Source: Catellatospora sp. TT07R-123 (GTDB taxonomy: Bacteria > Actinomycetota > Actinomycetes > Mycobacteriales > Micromonosporaceae). Taken from it: a DNA stretch of 64,000 bases. The position numbers and the translations under genes were made by a program. Below, piece by piece: positions 24,367 to 34,600 of this stretch (positions are counted from its first letter, which is position 1; every line of letters begins with the position of its first letter). Under the pieces are notes generated by a model. It did no database searches. It saw only the letters and a list, made by a program, of their open reading frames with translations, and was not told the DNA's origin. The DNA lies in assembly GCF_018327705.1 (NCBI RefSeq), contig NZ_BNEM01000002.1, positions 558,001 to 622,000 of the forward strand. The letters run 5' to 3'.

Positions 24367-25998
24367 GTGTCCACCCCCGTGAGCCAGGCCGACGTCGAGG
24401 TGCTCGTCGTCGGCTGCGGTCCTGTCGGCGCGCTCACCGCGAACCTGCTGGGCAGGCGCGGCGTCACCACCCTGGTGGTGGAGAGCAGCCTCGAACCGCA
24501 CGGCCAGCCCCGCGCCTTCTCCTGTGACGACGAGGCGCTGCGGATCTACCAGCAGGCGGGCCTGCTGGCCGAGGTGCGCGACGGGATGCGCAGCGCCGGG
24601 CTGGTCGACTACACCGACGGCGCCGGCCGGCCGTTCGCGCAGATCACGCTGTCCGACGTGGACTTCGGTCTGGGCTACCCGCCGCTGCAGTTCTTCGACC
24701 AGCCCCGGCTGGAGCAGGCGCTACGGGCCGGGCTGGGCCGGTTCCCGCACGTGGAACTGCGGCTCGGGGTGGCGCTGGAGGCCCTGCACGCCGACGCCGA
24801 CGGTGTGACCGCGCGGCTGCGTGACCTGACCGGCGGCCGCACCCGGCAGGTGCGGGCCAGGTATGTGCTCGGCTGCGACGGAGCGCGCAGCACCACCCGG
24901 GCTCTGGCCGGTATCGAGCTGCGCGGCTCGAAGTATGAGGAGCCGTGGCTGGCCGTGTCCGGCGACCTGCCGCCGGACGCGGTGCGGCTGGACCGGACGC
25001 GGTTCGTGTGTGACTGGCGGCGGCCGGCGTTCGTGTCGCCCGCGGCCGACGGCGGCTACCGGCTGGAGTTCATGCTGCGTGCCGGCGAGACCGCCGCGCA
25101 GGTGGAGCAGCCTGCGGCGGTCGCCGAACTGGTGGCGCCGTATGTCGACCCGCAGCGGTTCCAGGTGCGCCGGGCCGCGGTCTACACGTTCAACCACCTG
25201 GTCGCCGAGCGGTGGCGGGCCGGGCGGGTCTTCCTGCTCGGTGACGCCGCGCACCAGATGCCGCCGTTCATGGGGCAGGGTCTGTGCAGCGGGCTGCGGG
25301 ACGCGGTCAACCTGGTGTGGAAGCTGGACCTGGTTTTGGGCGGGCGGGCCGGTGAGCCGCTGCTCGACACGTACGAGCAGGAGCGGCGCCCGCACACCGA
25401 GGAGATGGCCCGGATCACCGTGCAGGTGGGGCGGATCTTCCTGGCCCGCAGCCGGGCCGGGGCGAAACTGCGCGACGTGGTGCTGCGCGGGGTGCAGCTC
25501 GTGCCGCGGGTGCGCCGTTTCGTGCGACGGTTCGAGTTCAAGCCGCTGCCGGTGCACCGCCGCGGCTGGCACGTCGGCGGCCGTCCGGCAGGGACGATGT
25601 TCCCGCAGCCGCAGGTGGCCGTGGCAGGCGGCGTGGGTACGGTGCCGCTGGACGAGGTGCTCGGGGACGGGTTCGCGGTCGTCGGGCCCGCGGTGGGTCC
25701 GGCCGTGGCTGCCGACCCGGGCTGGCGCGGCCTGCCGGTGCGGTTCGTGCGGGTGTGCGCGGCGGGGAGCGCACCGGGTGTGTTCGACGGCGACTACCGC
25801 GAGGTGGCCGACGTGGACGGGCGGCTGGCGCAGTGGTTCGCCCGGCATGGTGCCGGGCTGGCTGTGCTGCGCCCGGACCGGTTCGTGTACGCCGTCGCCG
25901 CGGAAGGGGCGCCTTCGGAGCCGCTGAGCCGGACCCTGGCCGCCGCGCTGGCCGCCGACGGCCGCGGCGAGGCGGTGCGGCCGGTGGTTCGGGGCTGA
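24367..25998 (+). CDS. FAD-dependent aromatic hydroxylase (MhpA/PheA-TfdB type)
   Basis: This is a 543-residue class A flavoprotein monooxygenase. The N-terminal dinucleotide fold reads VLVVGCGPVGALTANLLGRRG, the second FAD motif is VFLLGDAAHQMPPFMGQG (GD motif, about residues 285-300), and DG is present in VLGCDGARSTTR. These enzymes hydroxylate aromatic rings or polyketides with NAD(P)H and O2. The start is a GTG with AAGGAG five bases upstream, just after the SARP operator; longer upstream frames lack a ribosome site. It is likely SARP-activated and a tailoring gene for the neighbouring pathway, though its substrate cannot be told from sequence. Confidence 0.88.
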   Translation: MSTPVSQADVEVLVVGCGPVGALTANLLGRRGVTTLVVESSLEPHGQPRAFSCDDEALRIYQQAGLLAEVRDGMRSAGLVDYTDGAGRPFAQITLSDVDFGLGYPPLQFFDQPRLEQALRAGLGRFPHVELRLGVALEALHADADGVTARLRDLTGGRTRQVRARYVLGCDGARSTTRALAGIELRGSKYEEPWLAVSGDLPPDAVRLDRTRFVCDWRRPAFVSPAADGGYRLEFMLRAGETAAQVEQPAAVAELVAPYVDPQRFQVRRAAVYTFNHLVAERWRAGRVFLLGDAAHQMPPFMGQGLCSGLRDAVNLVWKLDLVLGGRAGEPLLDTYEQERRPHTEEMARITVQVGRIFLARSRAGAKLRDVVLRGVQLVPRVRRFVRRFEFKPLPVHRRGWHVGGRPAGTMFPQPQVAVAGGVGTVPLDEVLGDGFAVVGPAVGPAVAADPGWRGLPVRFVRVCAAGSAPGVFDGDYREVADVDGRLAQWFARHGAGLAVLRPDRFVYAVAAEGAPSEPLSRTLAAALAADGRGEAVRPVVRG

Positions 25999-26051
25999 CC
26001 ACGGCCAGGGTCGGGCTATGCGGATGTCGATGTCGAGGGCCGATACGCGAT

Positions 26052-26101
26052 GCCTGATCCCGCCGGAGGCGCCGCCTGTCGCCGGTCGGGATGGGTCAGG
26101 C
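26052..26101. terminator. Possible bidirectional terminator between convergent flavoprotein genes
   Basis: An imperfect inverted repeat pairs GCCTGATCCCGCCGG with a matching arm ending GTCAGGC. It sits in the 97-base gap between two convergent stops and overlaps the leftward stop slightly. Mismatches make it tentative. Confidence 0.35.
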
Positions 26102-27298
26102 TGCTGCCGGGCCGTGGTAGTCCGGCAGGACGATCTTGTCGGCCGGTGGTGACAGGACGCGTTGGGCGAGGCGCTGCAGGGTCGGTTTCGCGGCGGTGGC
26201 CAGCAGCGTGTTGAGCACCCCGATGCCCAGGCGGCTGCGGGGGTGGGCGATGCGTGGGGTGAACGGCGGCAGGTGCTGGGCCTGGGCCACGTACGGGCGC
26301 ATGACCCGCTCATAGGCCAGCAGCGCGTCGCGGTGCCCGGTGCGGGTGGCGAGTTCGCCGGCCAGCACGTACGCCCCGACCAGGGCCAGGCTGGTGCCCA
26401 TGCCGCTGATGGGTGAGGCGCAGTATCCCGCGTCGCCGAGCAGGGCGACCCGCCCCCTGCTCCAGCGCGGCGCGTGCACCTGCCCGACGAGTTCGCAGTA
26501 GAACTCCTCGGCGCCGTCGAGTGCGCGCAGCACCCGCGGTGCCTCCCAGCCGACGCCGGCGAAGACGCGGCGCAGCAGCGCCTTCTGCTCACCAGGGGGC
26601 AGCCGCTCGTAGCCGCGGGGCGGGCACAGGAACGACATCAGGGCCCGGGTCGAGCCGAGGTTGTCCGGGCGCAACGCGACGACCCGGCCGCCGGGTGCGT
26701 TGTGCCAGCGCGCCCACGAGCCGTCGGAGGCGGCGCGGGGGATGGTCAGATACGACGTGTACAGGCCGAGCGGCACCACCCGCGCCTCAGCGCCGAACAC
26801 CAGCCCGCGGGTGGTGGAGCCGATACCGTCGGCCGCTACGACCAGGTCGAAGGACTGCGCGGGCCCGCGCGCGAACGAGACCCAGACGTCGTCCTCGCGA
26901 TCGTCGACGGCGGTGATGCGGTCGCCGAAGACGTACTCGGTGTGCTGGCGGGTGCGGCCGTACAGCAGCCGGGCCAGCTCGCCGCGCAGGATCTCCAGTT
27001 CGGCGACGAAGCCCTCCCCGCCGAACGCCGCCGCCGCGAACGCCGCTTTGACGCGGTCGCGCGCGTCGACGAAAGCAACCCCGTCTTCGCCGGTGGAGGC
27101 GGCCCGCACCGCCTCCTCGATGCCCATCCGCCGGGCGACGGTGCGTCCCGCCCCGCGTAGGTCGACGGTCTGACCGCCCGGGCGGATACCGTCATGGCGC
27201 TCCACGACGACCGAGCTCATCCCGTACTCGTGCAGCCAGTAGGCCAGCGCGGGACCGGCGATGCTCGCACCAGAGATCAGAACCCGGCGGCCGGCCAT
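26096..27298 (-). CDS. FAD-dependent monooxygenase (TetX/PhzS-like)
   Basis: This 400-residue class A flavoprotein has LISGASIAGPALAYWLHEYG as a GxGxxG-like FAD site (the SGAS-IAGPALA variant common to this subfamily), the DG motif in VVAADGIGSTTRG, and the GD motif in VALLGDAGYCASPISGMG. Enzymes of this group hydroxylate polyketides, phenazines or drugs such as tetracyclines; one such role as a resistance enzyme is possible. It converges on the SARP-controlled monooxygenase. No paired operator was found upstream, and the 270-base gap to the immunity gene holds nothing else I can support. Confidence 0.85.
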   Translation of the reverse strand: MAGRRVLISGASIAGPALAYWLHEYGMSSVVVERHDGIRPGGQTVDLRGAGRTVARRMGIEEAVRAASTGEDGVAFVDARDRVKAAFAAAAFGGEGFVAELEILRGELARLLYGRTRQHTEYVFGDRITAVDDREDDVWVSFARGPAQSFDLVVAADGIGSTTRGLVFGAEARVVPLGLYTSYLTIPRAASDGSWARWHNAPGGRVVALRPDNLGSTRALMSFLCPPRGYERLPPGEQKALLRRVFAGVGWEAPRVLRALDGAEEFYCELVGQVHAPRWSRGRVALLGDAGYCASPISGMGTSLALVGAYVLAGELATRTGHRDALLAYERVMRPYVAQAQHLPPFTPRIAHPRSRLGIGVLNTLLATAAKPTLQRLAQRVLSPPADKIVLPDYHGPAAA

Positions 27299-27569
27299 CG
27301 GTGTCCCCCTCCGTCACCCCTACCCTGCAGTGTCGCGGACCGGGTGCAGCCGATCCAGTGACGCGGCCGTCTCACTCGGTCATCTGGCCTGATGAACGGC
27401 GCCGGCAAGACCTGGCGGTAGATGACGTACGTGATCGCGGGCGGCCCCGACGCGGGGACTGCCACTACCGGGTGAACCCTGATCGGACCGCCGACCACGT
27501 CAGCCTCGGCCACACCCGCCTCATGTAGAGAGGTTTTCCTGACCGACCATAGGTCCCTTTAAGATCGCG

Positions 27570-28154
27570 CTAGGCCCATGGATCGTCGACGAAACAAATG
27601 CCGTCAACAACGTCCGATCTAGTTTCGTCGGCCCTTCTTCCGGCAAGATCGCCTTCGGCCCACTGGATGCTCTGAGGCCTCCGGCCTGTTCCCGCTCGAC
27701 AGAATTCCAATAGCGCATTCTCTACTTCGCTGACCTGAATAGTGCTGCGAGGCGAATGGAACGTCGGAAAGCCTGGATCGGCAACCACTCGAGGGTCAAA
27801 GCTGGGCGGCACAGGATTCTCAGAGACCCAAATATCGCCATATCCATCAGAATCGCGGAGAGGTTCTCCCTCGGCAAACCAGATGAGAGCGCCAAACTGC
27901 GTCGACCTGTTGACCGAAACACGCAAGAAGCTGGTTGGACGACGCGCAATCTCATCGCCTTCATTTTCGTAACGCGTTTCTGCGAAGCAAAACCAGGCGT
28001 CCTCGCCAGGAGACACCCAAGGGCTCGCTGAATCTTCGAACGCGAGATTAGCCATGACTCGCGAGACCAGGTCAAGCATTTCATGCCTGGTCTCGCCATG
28101 GTGCCATTTACCACGAGAGGCACCGCCGTCACGGAAAAAGACGTTCAGAATCAA
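27570..28154 (-). CDS. Imm1-like immunity protein for the RHS toxin
   Basis: This 194-residue soluble protein starts 16 bases after the RHS toxin stop. No ATG is available; a TTG start is chosen because GAGGAGG lies six bases upstream and overlaps the toxin stop region, implying translational coupling. The sequence has features of the Imm1 family: an N-terminal MILNVFF strand, a central TQFGALIWF segment, and the late ALLEFCRAGTGRRPQSIQW motif. Imm1 proteins are partners of polymorphic toxins with deaminase-type tips, which agrees with the upstream tip domain. It would bind and block the toxin in the producing cell. Base composition is much lower in GC than the neighbours (33 of 60 bases in 27721-27780). 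Confidence 0.75.
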   Translation of the reverse strand: MILNVFFRDGGASRGKWHHGETRHEMLDLVSRVMANLAFEDSASPWVSPGEDAWFCFAETRYENEGDEIARRPTSFLRVSVNRSTQFGALIWFAEGEPLRDSDGYGDIWVSENPVPPSFDPRVVADPGFPTFHSPRSTIQVSEVENALLEFCRAGTGRRPQSIQWAEGDLAGRRADETRSDVVDGICFVDDPWA

Positions 28155-28170
28155 GATGGGCCTCCTCAGG

Positions 28171-28608
28171 CTATGGTTGCGATCCTATACCGTCATAGGT
28201 CGTCTTGCTCATCCCGCCCGAGGCATTAGGGTAGTGCACCGTCATCGACCATCCCGCCGGGAGGATCCGGGGTATGGCTACGCTGCAAGAGTACGGACCT
28301 TCACAAGGTCCGCCGACTTTTGTGATTACGACATCTGCGGAGGTCTGCCCGCTTTTATTGTTGCGCAGCAAGTAGGCGAACTGCGTATCTGGATGCTCTG
28401 CCGCTACGAAAGGATACTTTCCATCGTGCGGCCCCTTTACTCCAATGCCTTCCAGGTAGGCCGCAACCTGCCGGGCCAGCGGACTACCACCGCTCGCCAG
28501 TGGACTACCGAGTCTATTCACTGTTCCGTCGGCGTTAATTCGTACGGCTTGACCAACGGTTTGATTGTTGACGGCTTGCGTTTGGAGATCGTCTGCCACA
28601 GATTTTAG
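28171..28608 (-). other. C-terminal toxin tip: DddA/SCP1.201-like deaminase domain
   Basis: The last 146 residues follow the Hint domain's terminal VLVHNC. The pattern matches SCP1.201-like nucleotide deaminases: a His-containing helix start (AEHPDTQFA), then GGPCEGPYSC supplying two metal-ligand Cys, then the RILPAGWSMTVHYP strand typical of the family. Family members deaminate cytosine in nucleic acids or nucleotides using HxE and PCx(n)C motifs. Here the position expected to be Glu is Asp (codon 28387-28389). The Asp could lower activity, be a tolerated variant, or reflect my alignment. The tip is probably released by Hint autocleavage. Confidence 0.6.
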
Positions 28609-31600
28609 GCAGTTGTGTACCAAGACAGGCGTACTGCCAGCAATGACATAGTACGTGTGGAAAGCGTCGACTGTGAGGTCGCGCATCTCTTTGGCGCCGG
28701 TGTAGCTATGGACCTTGACGACAACGAGAGTGTTGCCCTCAGGACTGACCAGCACAGACTCGTGAGGAACCAGGTCTGCCGCGTCTTTCCATGTCTCGGT
28801 CGCGGCGTCCCAGAACGGGTGGTGACTCGTGGTGTGAAGGACCGTCGTAGGCCCTCGGGTGCTTCTGCCTTCGCTTCCATCGACATCGCTGTGCTCGCCA
28901 ACGGGCTGAGCTGCCGTGGAGACGGTGACGTCAGTCAGGTCGGTGTCGAGATTGCGGTGTAGATCGGTAACCGGCTGTGACGTTGTGTGACCGGTTTCCG
29001 GATCTGTCGCGATCACGCGATCGCCGACGGCTACATCCTTGATGGCCTTGTGCGCACCATCTGCCATCAGTACCTCGGTGGATGGGTCGAAGCTGTGCTT
29101 GCAGCCGAACCCACCTGCCGCGCCGAATCCGGCGGCCAGGGCGATGCCGAGCGGGTCGATGCGGCCTGTCAGCACGAACTGGGAGCCAGCATCGCCCAGC
29201 GCACCGCCCAGTGCCCCAGTCGCCATGCGTGTGAGCAGACCACCGCCGGCCCTGGACAGCAGGCCCGATGCGATCTTGCCTCCGAGCCCGCCGGTCGCCA
29301 TGCTGAGCAGACCGGTCGCGCCGCCATAAAGCATCGAGACGCCAGCGTCCTGCCACGAGTGGATGTTGCCCTTGGCCGCATCCGTGGCGACGTTGAGGGC
29401 GGCCGAGGTGCCGATCATGCAGACCGCGGCGAGCGCGCCGGCAGAGATGGCTCCGCAGGCGATGCCGGCGGCCAGACCGAGGACGAACGTTGCTGGCTCG
29501 ACGTATGAGCAGATGACGCTCGCATCGCACTTGGCTTTGCTGATGCGTTCGTCCTGTGCCTGTTGTTCTTGGGCGGCGTTCCATATGGCGTCGTCGATGA
29601 CGAGGCTGAGTAGGAAGAGGCGGTCGCCTTCGTAGGTGTAGCCGCCGCCGTAGTTGGTGATGAGCTTGTCGACCTGCGCGCCGATTCCGGCGATGGTGAG
29701 GGTGCCGAGGTCCTTCTTGTTGCCGATCTTGACGTCGTTTACGTAGACGTTGCCGTTGGCGTCGGTGGCGACGGTGGTGCAGTTGGCGTAGGTCCAGTCG
29801 GAGTTGCTGTGTGGGCAGCTCTTGGGGTTGGAGCCGCTGCCCACGCCGGTGCGGCTGTTGAAGCCGCTGCCGCCGTAGGTCTGCGCGAACGGGCATTCGC
29901 TGTGTGTGGCGGCGACGCCAGGGCGCTGGCAGAACGGCATCGAGTTAATGATCGCGGTCTGCTTGTCCGTGAGCATCTTGTCGATGGCTTTTTCTCGCTG
30001 TATGCGGGCGTTGTTCAGTTCTGCTCGGCCTGGGGAGTCCCAGTCACCGGTGTCGTTGAAGACGGCGTCGCTGAACTCGGTGATGTAGTGGCCGGTGGGG
30101 TCGGTGATGGTCAGCGGGTTGGCGTTGGCGTAGCCGTAGCGGTTGGCGTTGATCGAGTTGGGGACGGGGCTGTTGGCGACGGTGTCGCCGGTGTCGAACT
30201 GTCCGGTGTCGGTGTTGTACCAGCGGGCGTGCATGTTGACGCGGCCGGTGGAGGTTTCGGTCCATTCGGATTGGTAGCCGAGGCCGCCGGTCATCGCCGT
30301 GGTGGCCAGTGTCTTGCCGAGCGGGTCGTAGGCCGTCGATCCGGCCAGGGCGGTCCCGGTCGGGGTGAACTGCGCGACCACGTCGGTGTGCAGGTCGGTC
30401 CACGCGAGCCGTTTGTCGGTGCCGGTTTTTTCGCCGATGACGCCGCCCGCCGGGCCGCGGGTGTAGAGGGTGGTTCCGTCGGAGGCGAGGGTGTTTCCGG
30501 TTCCGGTGTAGGTGAACCCGGTCTTGATGAGGCGTCCGAGTCCGTCGTAGTCGTACTGCTCGAACGCGGTGGCGCTGGTGTACTGCTTGGCGACCTGGCC
30601 GTAGGCATCGGCGAGGGTGTCGAGCGCGACGGTGCCGGTGCTCTTTTGTCGCAGGGTGCCGCGTGCGGTGTAGGTGTAGCTGTTGCCCTGGTTGTCGGTG
30701 GTGAGCTGGTTGCGCTGGTTGTAGTTGAACACGCGGGATCCGGCCTGCGTGCGGTTGCCGGCGCGGTCGTACTCGTAGGTTGTGGTGGTGGTGCCGTTGT
30801 TCCAGGTGTGCAGCCGGTCGGCGAGGTCGTAGGAGTAGTTGTTGTCGGCCGCTCCGGCGAACCCGGTGGTGATCTTCCGGGTTTCGTTGTTGTTGAGGTC
30901 GAAGGTGTAGTTGATCGATGCGATGGAGGTGCCGCCGGTGGGGCCGCCTGGGGTGCGCAGGTCGTCGGTGGTGATGCGGTGCAGGCCGTCGTAGCTGATC
31001 CAGCGGGTGTTGCCGCTGCTGTAGCTGACTGATGTCGGCTGGGAGAGGGTGTTGTAGCCGTACTGGACCGCTACGCCGTTGGCGTTGTTGGTGATGGTCG
31101 ACAGGCGGCCGTCGTTGTCGTAGTCGTAGGCGGTCTGGCCTGCGGCGTCGTCGCGGAGGGCGAGCTGCGTGTCGGTGTTGTAGGTGAAGGTCGAGTTGCC
31201 GGTGGGTCCGGTGACGGAGCCGAGCTGGCCGCGGTCGTTGTAGGTGAGGGTGTTGCTGCCGCCTGGTCCGGACAGAGTGGTCAGGCGTCCGGCGAGGTCG
31301 TAGCCGTAGCTGCGGTTGGCGGTGGTGGCTTCGGCGCCGGTACCGGTCTGGGCGGTGACCTGTCCCATGTCGTCGTAGGTGGTGGTCGTGGTGATGCCGC
31401 CGGGCAGGGTCTGGGTTACGGGGTTGCCTGCGGCGTCGTAGGTGATGGTGCGGGTGCGGTCGGCGGCGTTGGGGTAGGCGGTGGTGGCCGGTTCGATGGT
31501 GGACTCGGGCAGGCCCCACGGGTTGTAGGTGGTGTAGAAGGCGTCGCCGCGGCCGTTGGTGAACCGGGTGGTGTTGCCGGCGAGGTCGTGGCCGAAGCTG

Positions 31601-34600
31601 GTGGTGATCGACTCGGTGGCGGAGGCGGGCTGGATCTGGCTGACCAGCGCCCCGGTGGCGTCGTAGGTGAAGGTGGAGGTCGTGCCGCGGGCGTCGGTGG
31701 ACGACAGGACGTTCCCGGCGTTGTCGTAGGTTGCCGACGTGGTTCGGACCAGTGGCCCGGTGGCGGCGTCCTCGGTGGTGGCGGTGGGCCGCCCGGCCAG
31801 GTCGTAGTCGGTTTGGGTGTAGCTGCCGTCGGTGGCTGTGGTGCGGGTGCGTCGTCCTGCGGTGTCGTAGAGGTAGGTGGTGGCGTTGCCGACGTCGTCG
31901 GTGACGGTCAGGGGTTGGCCGGCGGCGTTGTAGCTGGTGTAGGTGGTGGTGACGCCGCGGGGGCTGGTGACGGTGTACAGCCAGCCGGCGGCGTTGTAGT
32001 GGTAGTCGGTGGTGAACGTCGCCGGGCTGGGGAGGCGTTCGGTGGTGCTGCTGTTGTCCAAGCGGCCGAGGTAGTCGTAGGTGGCGGCGGTGACGGCACC
32101 GGTGGGGTCGGTGGTCTGCAGCAGCGCGCCGGTGTTGGTGTAGCTGTAGCGGGTGATGCCGCCGTCCGGGGCGGTAACCGACGCAACGCGGTTGAGCTGG
32201 TCGTAGCTGTTGGTCGACGTTTTGCCGCGGGGGTCGGTGGTGGTCTTGAGCCGGCCCAGGGTGTCGTAGGTGTTGCTGACGACCGGGGTGATCGGGGTGC
32301 CCGATCCGGGCGGGGTGTAGGCCGCGCCGGTGGAGGTCAGCAGCATGCCTCCGTGGTTGTACGTGTTGGTGGTGACCTTGCCGAACGGATCCTTGCTGTG
32401 GGTCTGCTGCCCGAAGGTGTCGAATCCGACCGAGGTGACGGGGCGCGCCAGGACGGGGCTGTTGCCGTAGGTTTCGGTGAGCACCGCGGGTGCGGTGGTG
32501 ACCACGGCGCGGCCGGCTTCGTCGTAGGCCAGGTCGGTGGTGTTGCCGTTGGGGTCGCGCACGGATTTGACCAGGCCGGCGTTGTCTCGGCTGTAGTAGG
32601 TGCGGATGACGCGGTTCGCCGGTGCGGTGTTGTTGTAGACGGCGCTGACGTCGGTGCTGGCGAGGGCCTTGGTGAAGACGCGGACGTCGTCGATGCTGCC
32701 GGAGAAGTAGCCGCCGCGGGAGCGGCCGATGCGGAAGTCGGACAGGTGGTCGTTGAACGCGACGACGTTGGACACGGTGGCCTGGAGGCTGCCGTTTACG
32801 TACAGCTTCATCTGCTTGGCGGGGCCGTCGTAGACGGCGGTGAGGTGGGTGTCGACGCCGGTGGCGGGCACGCTGGTGGAGGTCGCGGTGTAGAAGGTCT
32901 GCGGGGCGGCGCTGACCGACGGCATCTGGAACACCCACCGGTCGCTGCTCTTCTGGTAGCGGATGTTCATGGCGCCGCTGTCGACCGATGTCGTGGCGGC
33001 CACGACCCGGTCGACGCTCTTGTCGGCGAGGTTCACCCACGCCGACACGGTGAAGGAGGCGGTGGTGTCCATGAGCGGGCCGGTGCTGCCGATCCAGCTG
33101 CTGGTGCCGTTGAACGATGCTTTGCCCGACGCCCAGGTGACGGCGGTGGCGGTGGCCGGGGAGTTGCCGGAGGCGTCGGCGGCGGTGGTGCCGCTGGTCT
33201 CGTCGAGTTTCCACCAGGCTACCGGCGTGAGGCCGGTCGACGTGTAGGTGGTGCTGGCGATCTGTCGGCCGGCCGGGTCGAACAACGACTCGGCGTACTC
33301 GCCCACGGCGCTGCCGCCGTCGGTGATCTTGGAGGCCAGCAGGGTGTCGTTGAGAGCGTAGACGAGTTCGGTGGTGCGGTTGAGGCCGCCTGGGTCGACG
33401 ACGGTCTTGGTGCGGCGTCCGGCGTTGTCGACGGTATAGGTGGTCTTGGTGGTGCCGTTGTTGGTCAGCTGTTCGATGAGGTTGCCGGCGCTGTCGTAGG
33501 TGCTCTGCTGGTAGATGAAGGTGTTGGTGCCGTCGGTGCGGGTGACCTTGGCGGGCAGGTTGTTGTCGGTGTAGGTGTAGGTGTTGGTCCAGCCGTCGGC
33601 GTCGACGGTGGAGGCGAGCCGGCCGGCGGGGTCGTAGGTGTTGGACTGCAGGGTCAGTTCGACGGGCAGTGGCAGCGGGTTGTTGGGGCTGCCAGTCCAG
33701 TTGACGATGACGGTGTCCAGCACGTTGCCGGCGGGGTCGTAGTCGGTGCGGGTGACGGTGCCGTCGGGGGCGGTCTGGGTCTCGATGCGCCCGAACTCGT
33801 CGTAGGTGAAGCTGCTGGTCTTGCCGCGGGCGTCGGTGGCGGTCAGCTGCTGGCCGAGCAGGTTGAACGTCGACGACACGGAACGGTCGTCGTCGCTGCC
33901 GGTGGTGTCGTCGACGGTCTGTGACAGCAGGTTGCCGTCGTCGTCGTAGACCTTGGTGATGACCGCGGTGTGTACGGCGCCGGTGACCCGGTTGAGGACA
34001 CCGGGGCTGGTGACGGTCGTGACGCGGTTGAGTTTGTCGTATCCCAGCTGGGTGGTCAGGCCACCGGGGAAGGTTTCGGTGATCTCGGTCTGGCTGGTGG
34101 TGCGGCCCAGGCCGTCGTACGCGTAGCGGGTGATCTTGCCGGTGGCGTCGGTGGTCTGGGCGACGTCACCGGTGGCGAAGTAGGCGTTGGTCTGCACGGC
34201 GCCGGTGGCGCTGACCGACTGCTTGGCCAGGCCTGCCGGGACGTACACGGCGGGACTGGTCGGGGCGTAGGTCGCCGGATCCAGTGCTACGTCGGTGTTG
34301 GCGCCGGTGTAGGCGATGGTGCTGGTGCGGGTGGTGGTGTCGGTGACCGGGCTGGTGACGGCGGTGCGGTTGCCTGCGGTGTCGTAGGTGAACGTCGTCA
34401 GGTACCGGTTGTCGGTCGGCGAGTTGGAGCGGACGTCGCGGACCTCGAGGACCTGGTCGTTGCGCGGGTCGGGGGTGAGGACCTTGGCGTCGCGGGTGGG
34501 GTAGCCGTCGTAGACGTAGTAGGTCGTGGAGCACTTGTTGGCCGACCGGTCCTGGCAGGTGGTCGTGGCCAGGGTGTTGCCGCGCACGTCGTGTTCGTTG

